In this document: positions 55,805 through 64,000 of the stretch, in pieces
Numbering within the stretch: the stretch's first letter is position 1
Layout: each line of letters begins with the position of its first letter
From: Sipunculus nudus
Lineage: Eukaryota; Annelida; Sipuncula; Golfingiida; Sipunculidae
Assembly (NCBI GenBank): GCA_026874595.1
Contig: CM049308.1
Location: 12,418,001 to 12,482,000 of the forward strand
Reading direction: 5' to 3'
DNA: 64,000 nt
Position numbers and translations under genes: made by a program
Notes under the pieces: generated by a model
What the model saw: the letters and a program-made list of their open reading frames with translations, nothing else
The model's database searches: none
Told to the model about the DNA's origin: nothing

Positions 55805-56690
55805 TAAAACAAAGAATCTGTGGGTCACGGCACGGATTCTATGACCTTGGCTTTTGGCCTCATGACCCCTAAATCAAAAGGGTTCTTACTTTAGTGATGG
55901 GCCATATAATAGTCAAGTTTGAAACCAATATTTCAGTCCTTTGATCTCATGACCCCAAAATCAATCATATTGATTTTCTATTTGCACGTCACCTATATTT
56001 GCTAGATGTAAGGTTTGGGGTGAAATGTCTTGCTTAAAATGCACCCAAAATCTTTATAAATAAGTGGGTCCTCTGTGTTTAATCTTTGACCTCGTGACCC
56101 AAAAATCAACAGAGTTCTTGCTATACAGGTGGGCCATATATTACTAAGTTTGAAACTGACATGTCTAAACTTGAGTTATCATCACGAAACAAAATTAAAC
56201 GGACATACAGAAAAACGAACAAATGGACAGACGGACGGATGGACAAGGTGATTACTATAGGGCATCCACTTGTTCTATTAGGTCCCAAATAACACATGGT
56301 TTCATGACACTAGATAAAATCACATTTGCAAATCTGATAGTTTCAATATAATGTGGTAGTCTCATAAAAATCATAAAAAAAAAGAAAAAAATACAGGTGG
56401 CGCCACCGGTCTTTAGGAACTCAAGAAACCAGTCATAATCAATAAACACACCAGGTTTTGGGACACTAGATGAAACCACAGTTGAGAAAAAGTCATAATT
56501 GCTGTCATTAAACGGTCTCAAAAACAGTAAAAAAAATCGTAAAAATGAGAAAAAAGTGGCGCCACCAGTTTTCGGGAACTGACAAACCTTGTCATGGTCA
56601 TCTTCAAGGCAAGATTCAGGGCAATTCATGTATTAGTTATCAAGGTTTTGAATCAAATTTTCGATTATTCGGGGGGGGGGGGGGGGGCGT
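55805..56690 (-). repeat. Repeats with GACCCCAAAATC core and GGTGGCGCCACC modules
   Basis: GGACAGACGGACGGATGGACAA with ATTACTATAGGGCATCC at about 56225-56268 is an inverted CCGTCCGT-type element start. To its left are two units with TTTGACCTCGTGACCC or TTTGATCTCATGACCCC. To its right are GTGGCGCCACC at about 56398 and 56556 and a 17-base G run (56671-56687). The 124-codon minus-strand frame at 56255-56629 is within these repeats. Confidence 0.5.
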
Positions 56691-57240
56691 ATTTACCAGC
56701 CCCATAGCTCGGAGTGACCTAATGGTTCCAATGCGACTTTTTATTGACTTCTCTGGATCTAGCTGACCACTTTAATGAGAGCTGAGTAGCAATGAATCAC
56801 ATCCTTAAGTATTTTCTGTTATTTTTGTAAAATGCACAGTGAAAATATGATTGGTTAAATAATAATATTTTTATCATTTATATTTTATTAATTAATTCAT
56901 ACCCCTTTAAATCACCAACTGTAATTTACATAAAATTATTGAAACAGTTTTTAAACACATTTCCCCAAATGTTTCTTTTTACATTGGTCCGATTTTTTTT
57001 TTCACTTAAAACTGCTTACTCTTATTTTTACAAATGGTATCTTAAGATTGTTTTACAAATATATTCATAAAAGTATCTATATATACAATATAACTTCCGC
57101 GTACAGCCACACTTAAATGCAACAATATCCTATATCAAGGCTAGATTTCCCGGCCCCATTTGATTCCCAACCCTGCATGCTCATTGCTGTATTATAAGGC
57201 CTCTCCCTTTTTCCCTTTTTTTATTACATTTTTTAGTCCC
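56691..57240. other. AT-rich sequence, no feature seen
   Basis: No exon or repeat end recognised. Confidence 0.35.
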
Positions 57241-57261
57241 AGTGGCGGCCTGTATAAAGGA

Positions 57262-58085
<824 letters not shown>

Positions 58086-58093
58086 AAACACTT

Positions 58094-58101
58094 ACACACA
58101 C

Positions 58102-58144
<43 letters not shown>
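58094..58144. repeat. (AC)n(AT)n microsatellite
   Basis: Short CA run followed by about 40 bases of AT. Confidence 0.9.
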
Positions 58145-58148
<4 letters not shown>

Positions 58149-58410
58149 ATATAAACATATATGGATTTATTAAATTAACCTTATAACCACATTTCAGACC
58201 ATCTTTTTTGTATATACAGTAGGTCAAGATACTATTGAATCTGACTGGCTAGCTGGCCAGGAAACCTCCCCATTTACTTTTACCAAGGAAACGGCTGATT
58301 TTTATGCAACCCGCACAATTAGTCTTGTTAAAAAATGTACCAATTTTTTTTATCATATAGCTTTGTAGGTATTAAAGTAGGAATGAATGAAGAACAAAGA
58401 TATACTCACA

Positions 58411-58685
58411 ATGCTTGAACAGGTGTCTCGGTGGTTTCGGCTGCAATGCTTAGTTTCCCGCCAGAATGTTGGCATCACAAGGACACAGAAAATAAAGACG
58501 ACCTCAGTGCCAGGGGGCGAGGGGTTACCGGTACACGAGTGCGCCTAAACGGATCATTTGACAAGTGACATATGACAGTTGATGTGAGAGGGTCGGAGTG
58601 CTCACAGAATGAGCTTGCTATCATGTACAGTCCACCAATTAATGGTTCCTGGTTAAATTGCAAGTTTGGAAATGATAGCAGTCTA
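58411..58685 (-). other. Candidate first exon of a minus-strand gene with TATA-like box
   Basis: On the minus strand GTATATATAA (58720-58711) precedes GC-richer, non-repetitive sequence by about 30 bases. That sequence ends at CAAGCATT before GTGAGTATA, a good donor (exon edge at about 58411). It contains an ATG frame of 50 codons (from 58633) with no recognised domain and a stop before the donor, so it would be mostly untranslated. Unsupported by a convincing next exon. Confidence 0.25.
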
Positions 58686-58811
58686 TACCAGATTCTTGAT
58701 TGATAGCAGTTTATATATACATCAGAAAGGAATGTATGTGCATTTGTTGATGCATGTATATAACATTATATAACATATCTTTATTCCCCTTTCAGCTTAA
58801 TCTATTATACA

Positions 58812-58813
58812 GG

Positions 58814-58872
<59 letters not shown>
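58812..58872. repeat. (AT)n microsatellite
   Basis: About 29 AT dinucleotides. Confidence 0.95.
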
Positions 58873-58874
<2 letters not shown>

Positions 58875-58989
58875 CAATTAAATATTGACTCTCCTTGTAT
58901 GTATCAGATTTTGAAATGTTAATAAATATTAACAATATATTTATGGCAGGTTTAATATTCATCCGACAAATAAGCACAATGTACGGTCA

Positions 58990-59016
58990 TACTAATAATA
59001 TTAATAATAATAATAA

Positions 59017-59076
<60 letters not shown>
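58990..59076. repeat. (TAA)n(TA)n microsatellite
   Basis: About eight TAA/AAT triplets then about 27 TA dinucleotides. Confidence 0.95.
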
Positions 59077-59078
<2 letters not shown>

Positions 59079-61234
59079 AAGGGCAACGGGTTGTTAGGTC
59101 ATCGCTGATCAGTACTGCATGCAGCTAAACTAATCCCTCCCCCCCCCCCCTTTTACGTATATCATTCTGTCTTGAATACACTATTTTTTGGAACACTCAG
59201 CAATCTTTTTGTTGTTTGAGAACACGTCCATTGCTGGACCGGTGGTCTCATTTAAACAAGCAATTAAGGGTCTGGGTATAGTCATTTTTAGCGCAATTGT
59301 ACTTTCACTGAAAGCGAATTATGAATCGACAATTGTATTACCATAAACAAATATTAACAGCTGCTTCTATGTCTGTAAAATTCATGTAGAGCAATAAAAT
59401 TACAAGCATATCCAAAGGTTATGTGCAGGGTTAAGAACATCCACATTGACAATCGTAATATAAATTAAATATAAAATGTTGAATAGTACTGTTTACTATG
59501 TTTGCTATGATATAAATTTTTCACTTTATGTGTGTATAGGTGGGGGGGGGGGCTTAACGATATAGAGAAAGGTATAATATAGATAAATTAATTTCATATA
59601 TAAGAAGGAACATTTCATCATAATAACCTTAAAACATTTTAAAAGCATCATATAGAAATATTCTATTTGATTAAATTGTAATTTTAATTTCTACCTTTAA
59701 AGACAATATATATTCATTACCATATATAAGAAAATTTATATTCAATTTTGCTGGTTGTTTATAAAATGTATAACTTTAATGATTCAAACATTTTCCCATT
59801 AAAGCCATTTTTATATTAAAAACTGTTTAGGGCATAATTCTGAAAGGGTTACATCATTTGTTTCCTGTAAAACATTCTTATTTTTTTTATATATTTCGAA
59901 AGTCTTTTGTTGAAATGTTTTAAAAGTATTTGATGTGCTACATAGTCAACACCTACAACAAGACAAAATCAACAATGCCATACTTTAGCATAACGTTGGT
60001 GTAATAGGGTAAGAGGGAACAAATTCATATCCCACCGATACCAAATATTTTACCGAGTTTTGATGTTTATAGCGGTAACTGCATGCTGCCTCTAGCTGCC
60101 ATTTATTTCAAGGCCCGTTGTTATACTCTTACAAATATATATCTACTTTCATATTGCAGAAATTTATTATTTTATTACTATCTTACAACCATGCAGATAA
60201 TTTGCATGATTATATACATGGACATTACCACTGTGATGATCACACATATTAAAACAAACATTGCATGCATTTTTTCAAAATCTGCAATAGTTTTTTTACT
60301 ATTATTTTTATAATCTTTTAAGCATATATTTTTATGTTTTTATGTAACTAACTACGGACATGATTATAATGTAATGTATGATTGTCTAAAATAAAATAAT
60401 AATAAAAATGATGATATTTTAAAATAATAATATCTGTTTACACTTTTTATTTTTTTTTTTGTGTTTTAAGGATTTATTATAACTCAAATTATGAATTTCA
60501 AGAGACTACTTAAAAATGCATTTATTATAACCTGTATGCAAACATGACCTCGGTCTGTCTCCATGTCTGTGCCTTTTAGAAATTATATCCTGTTTTTTTT
60601 TTTACATGTTTCCATCATGCATTTCCCGATGTTAGCTACCCAAAGTTTGTTCTCAGCTTCATTTGTTGATCCCATATCTTATGCCCATGCAGTTTTTATA
60701 TACCAACCCGCAAAAACTCCTAATGGTTTATACCCAATTATTTTTATTAAAATTGGAACTAAGCCGGCTCGGTTGGTTTCCCCCTTCTCATATGGGTCTG
60801 AATTAATAAAAGTACAATAAAATGCACTATTACCATTTTTATTTTGTTCCCTGAATTTACATAAACTTCTGCCAGGAAAACAAAGCTTCTAATTTTTATA
60901 ATGTATTTTATTGCTGGGTATAATAGTGCCGTCATGCACCTCATGAAAATGTTGATATAGTACGTCTTTAATTTAAGCAATTTAATAACAGCAATACACA
61001 AGTATTTGACCTTCACAATGATTTATGACATTATATGTATTGCATATCATTTGAAACACACTTCATGCCCTTGTATCATTAAAAAATATTAAAGGCCAAA
61101 TAAAAATGATTCACCTAAAAAGCATGCATGCACTCTTATACCTAAAAAATATTGATGCCAGTTTGACGTCAATTTGACATCTAAAACTTGACATCGATTC
61201 GATGTCATATGAACATTAATTAGATTGACGAATA

Positions 61235-61238
<4 letters not shown>
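59077..61238. other. AT-rich sequence, no gene recognised
   Basis: C run at 59139-59150 and G run at 59542-59552. Short open frames (60083, 60563, and 60759 on minus) have no recognisable domain and unremarkable composition. Confidence 0.4.

Positions 61239-61280
<42 letters not shown>
61237..61280. repeat. (TA)n microsatellite at the left border of the TIR element
   Basis: About 21 TA dinucleotides running directly into TGTTACGCCCC. Confidence 0.9.
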
Positions 61281-61284
<4 letters not shown>

Positions 61285-63141
61285 ACGCCCCAGATGTGAT
61301 ATTGCACATTAAATGGGCCATGCATGAAACGGGCAGTTATTTTGCCCATTACGTGAAATGGGCAAAATCACTAAATTCTGCTTGCCCATTTCATGAAATG
61401 AGCAACTTAACAATCGGCAATATATTTCTCAGTTCTGTAAGTATTAAGGAATACTATAATTGAATGTATAATGTGTATGGAACACCTTTCCCTATTTTGA
61501 TTGAGTTAATCGTAATTGATTAAGTGAAAAAAGACATATTTGCAGCTAACGTTTTATAGTATATAGTTATATGTATATATTGATATAAATCTAGTTTTCA
61601 ATTATTAATATATTAATGTACATAATTATTACTAAGCTATATTTTACATTATTTATTTATTACCAATTACATTAAATTATTTTAGAAACATGAAATATGA
61701 GTAACTGATATTGGTAAGTTTCATCAATCTCATAGCTCTATGGCCTGATAATCACTTAACTAATGAAACCTTCAAAGTACTTGTATGTACTCATTAACTG
61801 ACCACACTGAGTTGGTACTGAGTTCATGCTTTGTAGGTTGTTTTTTTCAACTGCTAAATAAATAATGGTCTTTGTGAATCATAGGATTGTTACTAACTTT
61901 TGGCCTATATAGTGACATCTGAGTCAGAAGTATACTTTGCTTGCCAAGTTATTTTCAAATGATTAGCCAATTGGTATTTTGGTGACATTCAAAGCCTATA
62001 TTAATATATTATTAAATTTCCAGAAAAGTGTGTAGATGCACATTTGTGAATTTCAGACCTATATATAAAAGCTGTTTGAACATATATTACATGATGAGCT
62101 TAGATAAATATTATACATATTAAGAGAATATATATTTTTTCAACTTGTAGATATATCACATTAAACATGTTACTGAGTTATATTTGATTTTGATTTTTAT
62201 AGCCCTCATAATCTGAAAATATTTTAGACACTACTGAAAACAGCATCTCATTTACATGATTATGAATACCTGTACTAGAAATCAGACTTAATGTTTTCCA
62301 TAAAGCAACAGATCAAACTCAATTAAAGTGCATGAACCAATTATTTTATATAGCAATCATTTAAACATTATTAAGATGAAATAATTATTGAAACCTGCCG
62401 TTAAATAAGTGTTTCGATATGTTTTCTCTGAGATGTGAGAAAATAAACAATATTATAGTATAAACTGGTAAAGTATAATATATAAGTATATATAGATCTT
62501 AAAAGTTTCAAATTAAAAACCTTAAACATTCCTGCTGAAACCCATTCAAGTATTTTAATACATCAAATATTGAAAACCCTGAAAGGAAACCATATTTTCA
62601 CTTGTGCTACGTTAACAATTTACTTTGATCATCAAACAGCCATTGAAGAACCTGAAATATTTAAATGTTTCATATGATGATTAACATTAGATTGTGAACC
62701 CCACGATTACTACTAAAAATATCAAAACATATTTACTGAAATATAGTGAAATGTATCATTGTCATTGGAGCTAAATATTATTATATTTACTTATACGGTC
62801 AAGCTGACTTGTATGATATAATACGTGTTTATAATAAAAACAAAGTGTAGAGAATTATTCAAATGTTTTGTTTTCATCTGACACAAAACAGGGTTTTTTA
62901 CATATATGCCTTATCTAATATTAGCTAGAATGGGTAATCAGAATCCACTAGAGATTTAAAGTTTTAAGAGGTGCGCATTTCATGAAATGGGCAACAGTTT
63001 TCTTGCTCATTTCATGAACTGGGCAAGCAGCATTTAGTGAATTTGCCCATTTCATTCGGCAAAGTGGTTGAACATTTCACGAAATGAATAAAATAATTGC
63101 CCATTTCATGATGTGGGCAATTTCACGTTTGGAGTGTAACA
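61281..63141. mobile_element. Element K: 1.86 kb with palindrome-rich ~130-170 bp terminal inverted repeats
   Basis: The left end reads TGTTACGCCCCAGATGTGAT. The right end, reversed, reads TGTTACACTCCAAACGTGAA. Both then carry repeated TTTCATGAAATGGGCAA words; CACTAAAT with CTGCTTGCCCA occurs in both arms. The near-perfect palindrome GCCCATTTCATGAAATGGGC underlies each word. The interior (61411-62967) is AT-rich, without a recognisable protein. Target duplication is unresolved because the left border is a (TA)n tract. Superfamily unassigned. Confidence 0.65.
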
Positions 63142-63224
63142 TGTACATCATATTTCCTTTTAAAATCGATTTCCTAATTTTCTTATTCTACTTCTAGAGA
63201 AAATACCATCAAATAAAATCTGAA

Positions 63225-64000
63225 ATGACATTGAAATGCACGAACTCATTCCATGCTATCACTGTGAGCTCACAGTGTGAATTCACTGCGGTGCCATTTC
63301 ATCCAGTGATATAACCGTGAACTCACTGTTGTGTAACATGCTTGAGCTCACTGCTATATACTATCACTATTAGCCTACGGCCGTGAATTAACCGCGGTGT
63401 CACATTTTGACGTCATCCTGAGATATCACTCTGAACTAACTGTTGTGTAACAGACATGACCTCATGCCATGATATCACTGTGAGCTCACAGTTGAGAATT
63501 CGATGTGGTGTCAGATTTTTGACGTCATCCTTTGATATCATTGTGAACTCACTGTTGTGTAACAGACATGAACTCATGCCATGATATCACTGTGAGTTCA
63601 CAGCCGTAAATTTACCGTGCTGTCACATTTTGACGTCTCCTGAGATATCACTCTGAACCAACTGTTGTGAAATACACATGACCTCATGTCATGCTTTCAC
63701 TGTGAGCTCACGGTTGTGATTTTACCACGATGTCACATTTTTGACGTCATCCTGTGATTAAACTGTGAACTCGCTTTTGTGTAACAGAAAGGAACTCATG
63801 CCTTGATATCACACGGAACTCTCGGTTGTGAATTCTCTGAGGTGTCACATTATGACGTCATTCTCTGCTATTACTGTGAACACACTCTTTTGTAACGGAC
63901 ATCAACTCAAGCAATGCCATCACTGTGAACTCAAGGTTGTGTTTTCATCACGGTGTCACATTTTTAACGTCATCCTGAGATATCACTGTAATCTCACTGT
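63225..64000. repeat. 111-bp tandem array with TGACGTCA once per unit, continues past the window
   Basis: The block GTCACATTTTTGACGTCATC repeats with its octamer at 63408, 63520, 63631 (mutated), 63742, 63853 and 63965 (mutated), that is at 112, 111, 111, 111 and 112 bases. Other unit words are GATATCACTGTGA, CTCACTGTTGTGTAACA, GACATGAACTCATGCCATGA and GTGAGCTCACAGTTGTGAA. The first unit, at 63228, is degraded. Units share the TGTGA/TCACA vocabulary with the 180-bp satellite. Confidence 0.85.

Noticed and set aside
56255-56629. 124-codon minus-strand frame, among the longest in the window
   Set aside because: It spans two GGTGGCGCCACC modules and an inverted CCGTCCGT element start; composition and context are those of repeats.

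Overview
This is a eukaryotic, intron- and repeat-rich window with no bacterial or viral gene organisation. It is roughly two-thirds A+T by eye. It most likely comes from a marine mollusc, probably a bivalve. That inference rests on dense non-autonomous repeats that start with a hairpin (for example AGCTCAGCTGACT...AGTCATCTGAGCT), run into a CCGTCCGTC tract, carry a tandem-repeat core and end in CTAG or CTTG. These resemble bivalve 'pearl'/Helentron-associated elements. No species call can be made.

One gene is supportable. It lies on the + strand from about 8.6 to 36.25 kb. It has a TATA box (8568-8575), a perfect-consensus initiator (8597-8603), a non-coding first exon (8599-8667) and five coding exons (10612-10672, 19144-19164, 31180-31281, 35536-35640 and probably 36176-36246). 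Every coding intron is phase 1 and the five pieces join to exactly 360 nt. The predicted product is a 119-residue secreted protein: signal peptide, short linker, then two and a half furin-like cysteine-rich repeats, one repeat per exon. The last exon is the weakest part. No other protein-coding gene was recognised; nearly all open frames of 60-125 codons fall in repeats or AT-rich noise.

The rest is layered repeats. At 1.2-4.9 kb there is a foldback element and a minus-strand copy of a 3-kb family (I). At 5.0-8.4 kb lies AT-rich intergenic DNA with nine TAGGCCTA octamers just upstream of the promoter, plus a hAT-like palindrome with an 8-bp target duplication. The introns carry several element families, which I letter A (AGCTCAG hairpin), B (TATCCCC hairpin), C (TATCCGCC hairpin), D (ATGCCCCC hairpin), E (AGCCC hairpin), F (GC-rich terminal inverted repeats), G (TTAA-flanked) and I. 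Nesting can be read directly: D1 contains E1, which contains D2 and F1, which contains G1; B2 contains A2; A3 contains G3 and I3, which contains C2 and C3; A5 contains B3. From 45.9 to 47.2 kb there is a 180-bp satellite. A CACTA-like element (about 48.25-51.85 kb) and a full-length minus-strand A copy (52.1-54.9 kb) follow. From 57 to 61 kb the DNA is AT-rich with five long (AT)n tracts. A 1.86-kb element with palindrome-rich terminal inverted repeats (61.28-63.14 kb) comes next. Last is a 111-bp tandem array with the palindrome TGACGTCA once per unit, running off the window end.

No autonomous transposase, helicase or reverse transcriptase was recognised. Element families are named by structure only. 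Coordinates of old repeat copies are approximate; exon boundaries are base-exact under the GT-AG rule.
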